64,000 nt of DNA, from the NCBI RefSeq assembly GCF_900156425.1, contig NZ_FTNO01000001.1, positions 1,240,001 to 1,304,000 on the forward strand. Reading direction: 5' to 3'. The notes below the pieces were generated by a model, which saw only the letters and a list, made by a program, of their open reading frames with translations, did not search any database and had not been told where the DNA came from. Origin of the DNA: Haladaptatus litoreus (GTDB lineage Archaea > Halobacteriota > Halobacteria > Halobacteriales > Haladaptataceae). The first letter of the stretch is position 1. Each line of letters starts with the position of its first letter. The position numbers and the translations under genes were made by a program. Shown here in pieces: positions 32,946-40,885 of the stretch.

Positions 32946-34304
32946 GTGGCCGATGTGACCATCTCGTTCGAGGGCGGGACGCTCCGGGTCGAAATCGACG
33001 ACGACCTGCCACTTACCGCATCCGACTTGCCCTTTATCGAATCCGACCCCCGTTCGAAAACACTGCGTGCACCCGCGTTTCGATACGCCGCACTCTGCGA
33101 CTATTTCGATTCACAGAACATCGCGACAGAAGATTCCGTCCTCGACCTGCCCGAACTTCCCACGATTCTTTCTGCCTACGACCTCCGGGAGTATCAGGCC
33201 GACGCCCTTGATTCGTGGGACGACGCGAACCGCCGCGGCGTGCTCGAACTCCCCACCGGAAGCGGAAAAACGGTTATCGGCGTCAAGGCAATCGAAAAGT
33301 GTGGGACGCCCACGCTGGTCGTCGTTCCGACCATCGACCTGCTCGAACAGTGGCGCGGAATCCTCGAAACCGAGTTCGACGTGCCAATCGGCCAACTCGG
33401 CGGCGGCGAACAGCGCGTAGAAGCCCTCACGGTTTCGACCTACGATTCTGCCTACCTCCGGGCGGACGACATCGGCGACCGATTCGGCCTCGTCATTTTC
33501 GACGAAGTACACCACCTCGGCGGCGAGGGCTACCGCGAAATCGCGCGTCTTCTCGCGGCACCGGCACGAATGGGACTGACGGCGACGTTCGAGCGCCCCG
33601 ACGGCGCACACGAAGTCGTCACCGACCTCGTCGGAGAAAAGGTGTTCGACATCGACGTGGACGATTTGGCGGGTGAACACCTCGCCCCCTACGACGTAAA
33701 GCGCCTGACGGTCGAACTCACGACCGAAGAACGCGAGCGATACGAACGCAAACAGCAGGTTTTCACCCGGTATCTCGCGCAGTCGAGTATCGACATGCGG
33801 AGCGGGAGCGACTATTTGGAACTCGTCAAACGCTCCGGAAACGACCCGAAAGCCCGCGAAGCACTGCTTGCGAACCAGCGCGCGCGAGACATCATGATGA
33901 ACAGCGAGGGCAAAGTGACCGCGCTCGCGGATATTTTGCGTCAGCACCGTGACGACCGCGTTATCGTGTTCACCGCCCACAACGACCTCGTTTATCGACT
34001 TTCGGAGCGATTTCTCATTCCCGCGATCACGCACCAGACCGCCGCAGCGGAACGCCGCGAGATACTCGACCGATTCCGGCGAGGGGTGTACTCCCGCGTC
34101 ATCACGTCCAACGTGCTGGACGAGGGGGTTGACGTTCCCGATGCCAACGTTGCAGTCGTCCTCTCGGGAAGCGGAAGCGAGCGCGAGTTCACGCAACGAC
34201 TCGGGCGAATCCTCCGCCCGAAAGAAGACGGCGGGCGCGCGATTCTCTACGAAGTCGTGACGAAAGAAACCGCGGAAGTTCGAGTGGCGAACCGGCGTCG
34301 CTGA
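32946..34304 (+). CDS. XPB/Rad25-like DEAD/DEAH helicase
   Basis: The 452-residue protein starts at GTG (VADVTISFEGGTLRVEID) and has a substrate-damage-recognition-like N-terminal part, then Walker A LPTGSGKTVIG, Walker B DEVHH, motif III GLTATFERPDG, and C-terminal blocks VTSNVLDEGVDVP and QRLGRILRPK. XPB unwinds DNA in repair and transcription; archaeal XPB partners the nuclease Bax1, encoded here as the DUF790 gene 1.2 kb downstream. The helicase and DUF790 genes are on the same strand with one small gene between and one opposite. Confidence 0.88.
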   Translation: MADVTISFEGGTLRVEIDDDLPLTASDLPFIESDPRSKTLRAPAFRYAALCDYFDSQNIATEDSVLDLPELPTILSAYDLREYQADALDSWDDANRRGVLELPTGSGKTVIGVKAIEKCGTPTLVVVPTIDLLEQWRGILETEFDVPIGQLGGGEQRVEALTVSTYDSAYLRADDIGDRFGLVIFDEVHHLGGEGYREIARLLAAPARMGLTATFERPDGAHEVVTDLVGEKVFDIDVDDLAGEHLAPYDVKRLTVELTTEERERYERKQQVFTRYLAQSSIDMRSGSDYLELVKRSGNDPKAREALLANQRARDIMMNSEGKVTALADILRQHRDDRVIVFTAHNDLVYRLSERFLIPAITHQTAAAERREILDRFRRGVYSRVITSNVLDEGVDVPDANVAVVLSGSGSEREFTQRLGRILRPKEDGGRAILYEVVTKETAEVRVANRRR

Positions 34305-34382
34305 CGCCGATTTCCGGTTTGCTTGCGTTCCTGCTTTTTTCCGTTTCACTACTTTCGATGGTTTCGGTACTCTGGATGGTTT

Positions 34383-34414
34383 GTATAGTTTCTATACTAT
34401 TTTGTGAGTACTCA
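34383..34414. repeat. Small dyads in the gap after the helicase gene
   Basis: GTATAG (34383-34388) and CTATAC (34392-34397) flank TTT; eight bases later TGAGTACTCA (34405-34414) is a perfect 10-base palindrome. The 210-base gap before the next gene holds no other gene. These may be a promoter-linked operator for the 34514 gene. Confidence 0.3.
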
Positions 34415-34513
34415 ATACCCGCCTGCTCGTTGCTTCAAATGGGGGCGACCCCTTCCCCTCTGACATGGCTTTCGGGGGAACCCCCTTCCGATATGACGTA
34501 ATATGAAGGAACA

Positions 34514-35038
34514 ATGGCCCACGCATCCACCGACCCCACGACCGAGAAGTACGAACTGCTGACCGCGAAACAGAAAGAGCGAGATGGCAACACCGAGACG
34601 GCGATCGTCGAACACGTGTACGTGAGCAACGAACAGGTCGTCCTCACGCTCGCCTTCGATTGGACGACTGATTCGAAACGGTTGGTGTACGAGTTGGACG
34701 ACGACCGGGACGTGCGCAAACTCGAATCGCTGACGGACGACCACGGATTCGAGTTCGCGCAGGTCGGCCACCTCGAAGGGCTATCGCTGACGGTGCGGTA
34801 CACCGGTCGCGGTTGGGTTCCGATTTCCACCCTCGCGTACACCGAAGGGGAAGGTTCGGTGACCGAGACGTTCCGCACTGAACTCGAACTGCTCGCGCGA
34901 GAACTCGCCCGTTCACCCGGCTATCTGCGCCGATTCGTCGCGTGGGCGCGGTCGCTGTCGATGAAACAGACCGTCATCGCGGTCATCATCGTCAAGAAAA
35001 TAATCGTCATCGCACTCGTCGCGGGAATGGTGCTGTAG
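34514..35038 (+). CDS. Tail-anchored protein of unknown function
   Basis: I do not recognise this 174-residue protein. The first 150 residues are soluble with sheet-like and acidic stretches ('EHVYVSNEQVVLTLAFDWTT', 'DGHLEGLSLTVRYTG'-like block HLEGLSLTVRYTGRGW) and a helix (ELELLARELARSPGYL). The last 22 (KQTVIAVIIVKKIIVIALVA) form one hydrophobic helix with a short tail, so it looks anchored from the cytoplasm. It lies between the XPB-like helicase and Bax1-like nuclease genes, which may be chance. Confidence 0.5.
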   Translation: MAHASTDPTTEKYELLTAKQKERDGNTETAIVEHVYVSNEQVVLTLAFDWTTDSKRLVYELDDDRDVRKLESLTDDHGFEFAQVGHLEGLSLTVRYTGRGWVPISTLAYTEGEGSVTETFRTELELLARELARSPGYLRRFVAWARSLSMKQTVIAVIIVKKIIVIALVAGMVL

Positions 35039-35425
35039 TTATTTCAAGTCGAGGTCGATGCTCGTCCGCGACGCCTCCTCGTACTTCGAATACTCGACTT
35101 CGAACGGGATTCGGACGCCTTTCGTTTGACCGCCCGGAACGGTCACTTCCGGCGTTTTCTCGTGTACCGTCTCGCCGATGGTGGCGGCCACGTTGAGCTT
35201 TGCTGACGACTGGCTATCGCCGTGGTTCTCGATGTTGACAACGACGACGAGATTCCCGCTCTCGCCTTCGACGATGCTGTCGATGCCGATGGTTTCTAAG
35301 TCTCCCGAGCGCGCTCTGTCGCCGTCGTCTGTCTCACTCCCGCCACCGAGAATAGAAGCACAACCGCCGGTCGAAGCGAGGGCGGCAACCAAACCGAACT
35401 GCTGGAGGGCGTTTCGTCTGCGCAT
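35039..35425 (-). CDS. Lipoprotein-like secreted protein with CARDB/FxLD-type domain
   Basis: The 128-residue product starts MRRRNALQQFGLVAALASTG, a Tat-like signal, followed by the lipobox GGCASIL, so it should be exported and lipid-anchored. The rest is one beta-sandwich: LVVVVNIENHGDSQSSAKLN and PGGQTKGVRIPFEVEYSKYE, a CARDB-like fold for cell-surface adhesion or binding. The stop is antiparallel to the tail-anchored gene's stop. ATG 35425 gives the shortest signal. Confidence 0.65.
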   Translation of the reverse strand: MRRRNALQQFGLVAALASTGGCASILGGGSETDDGDRARSGDLETIGIDSIVEGESGNLVVVVNIENHGDSQSSAKLNVAATIGETVHEKTPEVTVPGGQTKGVRIPFEVEYSKYEEASRTSIDLDLK

Positions 35426-35503
35426 ACTCCACACCCATTGGGTCACGCGGAATGAATCTTCTCATTCCGACGGCTTTTGTACGTTCCTTTCCTACGTCGA
35501 ATC

Positions 35504-37006
35504 GTGCTTACGAAAGACCTGCTCCGGGTGTCTCGCGCCGGGGGAGGCTACCATCCGCAGTTTGCCGGACGAGAACACCGCCCGCTCGCCGCGCGCGTCC
35601 TCGGAACGTATCAGGGTCACGTCGGCGAACCGCGTTCTGCACTCCAGTCAGCCCTCGCCGACCTCGAACCCGACGCACCGCATTTTAAACTCGTGCGAGG
35701 CCTCGCCAAACTGCTCGAACGCGAATCGACGTTCGAACCACGGGCACCGGTTCATCCCGAACACGCGCGAAACGTCGCCTTCGAGGAAGCCGAGGCGGTC
35801 GGAGTCGCGTGCGACTCCGACCGCAAAACCGCACTCAAGCACGCCGCAGACCGCCTCGACGCAACCCCGGACGACATCGAACGTTCGCTGTACGCCGATT
35901 TGGAGGAACGCCAGATCTTGGCCTCTTTCGACTCGCGCTGGAACCCCGACGAACTGGTCGCCCAGTACAATCTCTCGCTCGCCCAAACCGCGCTGTTCGA
36001 CGCGACTGAACTCCGCGTTCTGAGTTCCGATCCGAAGGCGCTTGTCTCCGCCGTCAAGCGACTTCGACTGATGTACGAAATTCGCAAAACAGACCGCGGG
36101 CGGGAAGTCGTCGTCACCGGGCCGGACGCCCTCTTTCGCGCCACACGACGGTACGGAACGCGATTTGCGCGCTTGCTCCGAACCGTCGTCAAAGCGGACG
36201 AATGGCGTCTCACTGCAACCATCGACGATTCCGGAACCGAGCGCGACTTCACCCTCTCCGATTCCGACCCGGTTCGGCCGCCGGGTGCGGAGCCGGTCAG
36301 CGACGTTTCCTTCGACAGCGACGTCGAACGCGAGTTCGCCGCGCGATTCGCCGCGCTCGGGTTGGACTGGAACCTCGTGCGTGAACCGGAACCGCTGGAG
36401 GCGGGTGCGAAAGTGATGATTCCCGATTTCGCGTTCGACTACCGACACGCCGATTTCCGCGTCTTCTTCGAAATCATGGGCTTCTGGACGCCCGAGTACG
36501 TCGAAAAGAAACTGTCGCAACTCGACAGCGTCGAAGACGAACTGCTCGTGGCGGTGGACGAATCGCTCGGCGTCGGCGAGGAAATCACGGCCCGCGACCA
36601 CCGCGCGATACCGTATTCGGCCCGGATTCGCGTCAAGGACGTTCGCGCCGCGCTCAGACGCTACGAAGACGAATTGGTGGCTGAAAGCGCACACTCCCTT
36701 CCGGACGAAATCGTTCCGGACGAGGACGCGATTTCACTCGCCGACCTCGCCGACAATCACGGCGTCAGCGAGGACGCCATCGAGGACAAGGCGTTTCCAG
36801 AACACGACCGAGTCGGTCGGACGCTGATTCGTCCCGCGATTCTCGCCGAACTGCGGGACGAAATCGAGGACGGAATGGCGTACTCCGAGGTGGAAAAACT
36901 CCTCGCCAAATCCGGCATCGAGGATGCCAGTGCCATCCTTTCCGAACTCGGCTACGCAGTCGAGTGGGAGGGACTGAGCGGCGGAACTGTTCGGCGAAGC
37001 GGTTAG
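35504..37006 (+). CDS. DUF790 (Bax1-like) nuclease
   Basis: The 500-residue protein starts at GTG (VLTKDLLRVSRAGGGYHPQF), the usual DUF790 beginning. The C-terminal third contains the nuclease core 'IPDFAFDYRHADFRVFFEIM' then GFWTPEYVEKKLSQL, a PD-(D/E)XK-like core. In archaea DUF790 proteins (Bax1) bind XPB and cut DNA in a repair role. Here the XPB-like helicase is 1.2 kb upstream on the same strand. The last 130 residues include a helical HTH-like segment. Confidence 0.87.
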   Translation: MLTKDLLRVSRAGGGYHPQFAGREHRPLAARVLGTYQGHVGEPRSALQSALADLEPDAPHFKLVRGLAKLLERESTFEPRAPVHPEHARNVAFEEAEAVGVACDSDRKTALKHAADRLDATPDDIERSLYADLEERQILASFDSRWNPDELVAQYNLSLAQTALFDATELRVLSSDPKALVSAVKRLRLMYEIRKTDRGREVVVTGPDALFRATRRYGTRFARLLRTVVKADEWRLTATIDDSGTERDFTLSDSDPVRPPGAEPVSDVSFDSDVEREFAARFAALGLDWNLVREPEPLEAGAKVMIPDFAFDYRHADFRVFFEIMGFWTPEYVEKKLSQLDSVEDELLVAVDESLGVGEEITARDHRAIPYSARIRVKDVRAALRRYEDELVAESAHSLPDEIVPDEDAISLADLADNHGVSEDAIEDKAFPEHDRVGRTLIRPAILAELRDEIEDGMAYSEVEKLLAKSGIEDASAILSELGYAVEWEGLSGGTVRRSG

Positions 37007-37067
37007 GGACGACCGATTTTGGTTGTCATAGGCAGAACAATTTCTGTGGGTTGTTTGAGTTGCTCCA

Positions 37068-37583
37068 CTACAGGTCGCGCCGTCGCCCCTTCGGAACGAG
37101 CGACTGCAGTTCCCCGTGGAGATACAAGCCGACGCCGAGCGGTTCCCGCCCGCCCGCGATTTCGTGGCTGACGATGAGGTAGCCCCAGTCGCCGCCCCAG
37201 TCGAGTTCGTGGTCTTTCCCGCGGACGAACCGACTCGCTTGCTCGTCGTCCAGTCCGATGACGTTCTTGCTGGCGAGGCCGCCGAATCGCTGGGCCGCGT
37301 TCGTCGTCGGTTTCCAGTGTCGCTGTCGAGTTCGCAGGAACGTCATGCCGAGAGCTTCGATGTGAACCGGCGAATCGAGGTCACCGCGGAGAATCCAGAT
37401 TTTCCCTTTCCCTTTTTCCCAGAAGGAGTAGCCGTCGAACGTCTCGGGTGCGACTCCAAATCGCTCTTTCCACCAGTCGATGATTTCCTCTCGGGTCGCA
37501 CGCCCGGCAACTTCGCGTTCCTCGGCGGTTGCGGGAAGGCGGTCGAATCGTTGCCCGTCGTTCGTTTCCATCTCGTCGCTCAT
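37068..37583 (-). CDS. DUF7122-like protein, RNA-methyltransferase partner
   Basis: The 171-residue product (MSDEMETNDGQRFDRLPATA) has a central block 'KGKGKIWILRGDLDSPVHIE' and the end 'GVGLYLHGELQSLVPKGRRR', similar to the PUA-like C-terminal domain of bacterial RsmF-type rRNA methyltransferases. It starts 4 bases inside the end of the m5C methyltransferase gene (ATGA at 37580-37583), so the two are co-translated and probably work together on RNA. Function of the family is inferred. Confidence 0.72.
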   Translation of the reverse strand: MSDEMETNDGQRFDRLPATAEEREVAGRATREEIIDWWKERFGVAPETFDGYSFWEKGKGKIWILRGDLDSPVHIEALGMTFLRTRQRHWKPTTNAAQRFGGLASKNVIGLDDEQASRFVRGKDHELDWGGDWGYLIVSHEIAGGREPLGVGLYLHGELQSLVPKGRRRDL

Positions 37584-38485
37584 GCCCCCACCTCCAGTTT
37601 CGCGCAAAAGAATCCGCCAGTGTCGTTGTGGTGCGGGTAGAACCGTTTCGCCTTCCGGATGCTCTCGTCGAATTCGTCGCCCTGCCATTCGGTGAGTCCG
37701 GGTTCGGATTGAAGACCGATGTCGTACTCGACCAGTCGGCAGTCTTCACGTTTGAGAACGTGGTCTAGAACGGCTTCGTTTTCCTCCGGCGCGAAGGTAC
37801 AGGTGGAGTAGACGACGCTGCCGCCTTCCTTCGTGGCTTGGATTGCGCGGCGAAGGATTCCCTTTTGTACCCCCGCGACGCCTTCGATGTGGTCGAGGCT
37901 CCAGTCGTCTAATGCGGTCGGATTCTTTCGAATCGTCCCTTCACAGGAACAGGGAACGTCAACGAGTGCCGAGTCGAACGCCTCGATGCCGAACGGTTTG
38001 AGCGAGAAGTTGCGCGCGTCCTGATTCGTCACGGCGACGCAGGTAACCCCGAGTCGTTCGGTGTTGAATCGAAGCGCGGACAGTCGTCCGAGGTTGCTGT
38101 CGTTGGCGACGATGAGTCCGTCGTCGTCCATCAGCGCGCCGAGTTGTGTCGTCTTGCTACCCGGCGCGGCACAGGAGTCGAGGACTCGCTCGCCGGGTTC
38201 CGGGTCGAGCGCGAACGCCGAGATAGAAGAGACTTCCTCCTGTCCGTGCGTCCAGCCGTGAAACGAAGGCCACGTGTTGCCCGGACTGCTGTCGATTTTC
38301 AGTACGTTTTCGTTCCAGTCGCGTGATTCCCATTCGACTCCCTCGGCGTCGAACGCCTCAGTCACCTGCTCGCGGGTCGCTTTGATTTCGTTCACCCGAA
38401 CGACCGACGGGAGCGGGCGTTCACAGGCGGCGCGAAACGCCTCGAAGTCGTCGATGATGGGTTCGTATCGCTCCAGTGCGTCCAT
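37580..38485 (-). CDS. RNA m5C methyltransferase (RsmB/Nop2/NSUN family)
   Basis: The 301-residue enzyme has the SAM-binding GERVLDSCAAPGSKTTQL, 'VDVPCSCEGTIRKNPTAL' and 'VYSTCTFAPEENEAVLDHVL' with the two catalytic Cys (PCSC and TCTFAPEENE). It methylates cytosine-5 in rRNA or tRNA. The N-terminal part lacks a long RNA-binding extension; the missing PUA-like part is provided by the next gene, which overlaps by 4 bases. The gene is divergent from the PAC2 gene. Confidence 0.9.
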   Translation of the reverse strand: MDALERYEPIIDDFEAFRAACERPLPSVVRVNEIKATREQVTEAFDAEGVEWESRDWNENVLKIDSSPGNTWPSFHGWTHGQEEVSSISAFALDPEPGERVLDSCAAPGSKTTQLGALMDDDGLIVANDSNLGRLSALRFNTERLGVTCVAVTNQDARNFSLKPFGIEAFDSALVDVPCSCEGTIRKNPTALDDWSLDHIEGVAGVQKGILRRAIQATKEGGSVVYSTCTFAPEENEAVLDHVLKREDCRLVEYDIGLQSEPGLTEWQGDEFDESIRKAKRFYPHHNDTGGFFCAKLEVGA

Positions 38486-38593
38486 TACTCGTCACTGCGT
38501 GCGAGAGGTGTTTGTGGGTTTCGGAGCAACGTGACGGGTTCGATAACTGAACACTACCTCCTTTTTAAGTTGAACCCGTCCGAACTGTGATGT

Positions 38594-39340
38594 ATGAGTA
38601 ATATTACCGTGGTCGCCGAGGACATCGAACTCGACGCGCCGACACTGGTCGAAGGCCTTCCGGGACTTGGATTGGTCGGCAAAATCGCCACCGACCACAT
38701 CGTAGAGCAGTTCGACATGACCTACTACGCGGGTATCGACTGCGACGGGATTCCAGAAATCGCGGTGTACGACGGCGACGACCGCGAACTTCTGCCTCCC
38801 GTGCGACTGTACGCCGACGAGGAGCGGAATCTGGTCGCACTCAAAAGCGACGTGCCCGTGTCCGCCGACGGGTCGCCGCAGTTCGCAAAATGCGTCTCCT
38901 CGTGGATTCAGTCGAAAGACGCGACGCCGCTCTACCTGAGCGGTCTGCCACACCAGAAGGAGGTCGGAACGGTTCCCGAACTGTACGGCGTTTCGACCGG
39001 CGAGATGAACGACGTGCTGGACGAGCGCGGAATCGGCTTCCCGAACGAAACGGGCGCGGTCAGCGGGCCGACCGGCGCGCTCTTGCATCGTGCGGGCAAA
39101 CTCGGACTCGACGCAATCGGCCTCATCGTCCAGTCCGACCCGCAGTTCCCCGACCCAGCAGCGGCCCAAGTCCTCATCAAGGACGGCATCGCCCCGATTG
39201 CCGACATTGAGGTGAACACCGACGACCTCGTAGAGCGGGCAGAAGACATCCGCGAGCAGAAAGAGCAGTTCGCCCAGCGTATGCAGGAAGCAGAGCAAGA
39301 AGAGAGTTCGCAGGCGAAGCCACTGCGGATGTTCCAATGA
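38594..39340 (+). CDS. Proteasome assembly chaperone (PAC2) family protein
   Basis: The 248-residue protein has the PAC2 signature 'LDAPTLVEGLPGLGLVGKIA' and 'MTYYAGIDCDGIPEIAVYDG', followed by 'VSGPTGALLHRAGKLG'-like block (AVSGPTGALLHRAG). PAC2-family proteins assist 20S proteasome assembly in eukaryotes; archaeal members are assumed related. The last 40 residues form a charged coiled coil. The proteasome-activating ATPase gene lies 17 kb away in the same window. A long hairpin follows the stop. Confidence 0.85.
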   Translation: MSNITVVAEDIELDAPTLVEGLPGLGLVGKIATDHIVEQFDMTYYAGIDCDGIPEIAVYDGDDRELLPPVRLYADEERNLVALKSDVPVSADGSPQFAKCVSSWIQSKDATPLYLSGLPHQKEVGTVPELYGVSTGEMNDVLDERGIGFPNETGAVSGPTGALLHRAGKLGLDAIGLIVQSDPQFPDPAAAQVLIKDGIAPIADIEVNTDDLVERAEDIREQKEQFAQRMQEAEQEESSQAKPLRMFQ

Positions 39341-39347
39341 GCACGAC

Positions 39348-39416
39348 CTTTTACGACGGTCACGGGCAGAAACGGCGATGACAGTCATCGCCATTTCTGC
39401 TGGTATCCTGTAAAAG
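39348..39416. terminator. Long nested hairpin after the PAC2 gene
   Basis: GCAGAAACGGCGATGAC (39366-39382) pairs with 39384-39400 with one C.A mismatch and a one-base centre. The outer bases CTTTTAC (39348-39354) pair with GTAAAAG (39410-39416). It begins 8 bases after the stop codon, so it is a good candidate for transcript end. Confidence 0.5.
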
Positions 39417-39450
39417 CTCGACCAAAAGCACTCCTCCTTCACTTCGCTCC

Positions 39451-39471
39451 GGAAGACGCAAAGCGTCTTCC
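39451..39471. repeat. 9-bp hairpin with AAA loop
   Basis: GGAAGACGC (39451-39459) pairs perfectly with GCGTCTTCC (39463-39471). The rest of the 39417-39760 gap has short GTGGTTGTGT-like repeats but no gene I can support. Confidence 0.35.
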
Positions 39472-39766
39472 GTACTCTCGTTCGCTTCGCTCACGAGAAC
39501 CCGCTCCGTTCAGTCGTCGGCCCGCTCGCTCGTCGTTACACTCCTCGCTCGCGGAGAACTGCTGGCCGCTGGCGGTTGTGTCGATTGCTGACCTCTGTGG
39601 TTAGTGCCGCCTGATGATTTTAGTGGTTGTGTAGATGGCAACCGCTAGTGGTTGTGTCCTTTCCGATAATTACCGTCTCGCCCTCGCTAAAGCAACTGCA
39701 CAATCGCCCGATTTCGACGCCTGAAAAAACGACTGATTGTTCTTGATGCCTGTGACTGCGCCGATT

Positions 39767-40519
39767 TCAGATTCCGGAGTAGTCCTTCGGAATCGGGTCG
39801 CCTGCGGTGACGTTGTCGCCGTCGTTACCCGGAATCGAGAGGTGGTTGCGGTTTTGCTCGATGGTGAAGTGGAGGTGAGGACCAGTGGAGTTACCTGTGT
39901 CACCCATGCCACCGATTTTCTGGCCGCGCGAGACACTCTCGCCCTGCACAACGTCGAAGCTGTTCAGGTGACAGTAGAGTGTCTGGTAGCCGTTCTCGTG
40001 GCCGAGTTTTAGGTAGTTGCCACAGCCGTCGGCTTGGTAGCTTCGGATGTCAACGACACCGTCGCGGGCCGCGTAAATCGGCTCGCCGATGTTGCCGTTG
40101 GCTCCGAAGTCCACCGCGAGGTGGTTCGGACGGGATGGCGACGAGTACGGCGAGGTGATGTAGCCTGTAATCGGCCAGTCGAAGTCAGCACCGCCGCCAC
40201 CGGACGTGGACTGGAGGTACTGCTCGACCGACCAGCCCCACACGTTCCGGTCGAGCCAGTGGACGCCCCACCAGCGGTAGCCGTCTTCGTCGACCGGGCC
40301 GTTCATGATTTCGCCGACTTCGCCGTTGTTCAGCGTGGCGACGACGGTCGACTCCGTACCAGGCTGTTCCCGCGTGTTCAGCGCACTCGCCGTGACTTCA
40401 ACACGTTCGTCCATGGTAAACGCACTCGCCGAACCGCTCATTGCGACCGTTGCGGTTCCGGCGGTTGCCGCGGTTCCGAGCGATTTGAGTATCGATCGTC
40501 GATTGAATTTTTCTGGCAT
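39767..40519 (-). CDS. Tat-exported SH3-M23 peptidase
   Basis: The 250-residue precursor has a Tat signal (FNRRSILKSLGTAATAGTA), an SH3_3 domain (residues about 40-105: TASALNTREQPGTESTVVA) and a lysostaphin-like M23 domain with zinc motif NHLAVDFGA (HxxxD), YQTLYCHL and GPHLHFTI (HxH). M23 enzymes cut Gly-rich peptide cross-links in bacterial walls. Archaea lack peptidoglycan, so the target may be bacterial competitors or extracellular peptides. Secreted. Promoter gap upstream is AT-rich. Confidence 0.88.
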   Translation of the reverse strand: MPEKFNRRSILKSLGTAATAGTATVAMSGSASAFTMDERVEVTASALNTREQPGTESTVVATLNNGEVGEIMNGPVDEDGYRWWGVHWLDRNVWGWSVEQYLQSTSGGGGADFDWPITGYITSPYSSPSRPNHLAVDFGANGNIGEPIYAARDGVVDIRSYQADGCGNYLKLGHENGYQTLYCHLNSFDVVQGESVSRGQKIGGMGDTGNSTGPHLHFTIEQNRNHLSIPGNDGDNVTAGDPIPKDYSGI

Positions 40520-40669
40520 CGCATATCCAGAACTCTACTGGTTGATATTAAGATTTATTACAGTAAATATATTATTTAAAATAAATTTGTATCATAAGAT
40601 TTATATTCGGATAACCACTCTCAGTATGCAAACAGGACGTTTTTGGGTTCGAAGTGCCTTCGGTCGAAT

Positions 40670-40819
40670 ATGAGTGAATCTGACGACGTTGATTTGACCC
40701 AATTTTTCAGAGACGTGGACAAAGTGTACTCGGAGTACGAAAACGGCTACATGGACGCCGACGCCGCCCTCTCCGTGCTTTCTGACCATCTCGAATCCCT
40801 TCGCGCACAGGTCGAATAA
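40670..40819 (+). CDS. 49-residue acidic protein
   Basis: From the ATG at 40670 a 49-codon frame (MSESDDVDLTQFFRDVDKVY) ends in TAA at 40819. It is acidic and likely helical, with 'DAALSVLSDHLESLRAQVE' at the end. It lies between the M23 gene and the aminotransferase gene and has a good start context. Its size and charge look like a small haloarchaeal protein; function unknown. Confidence 0.5.
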   Translation: MSESDDVDLTQFFRDVDKVYSEYENGYMDADAALSVLSDHLESLRAQVE

Positions 40820-40885
40820 AACGACCACGACTGTCGAGTAGTCGAGGAGAAGAATTATCGCCCCCCGCTCCGTGGTTTCGGGCGT

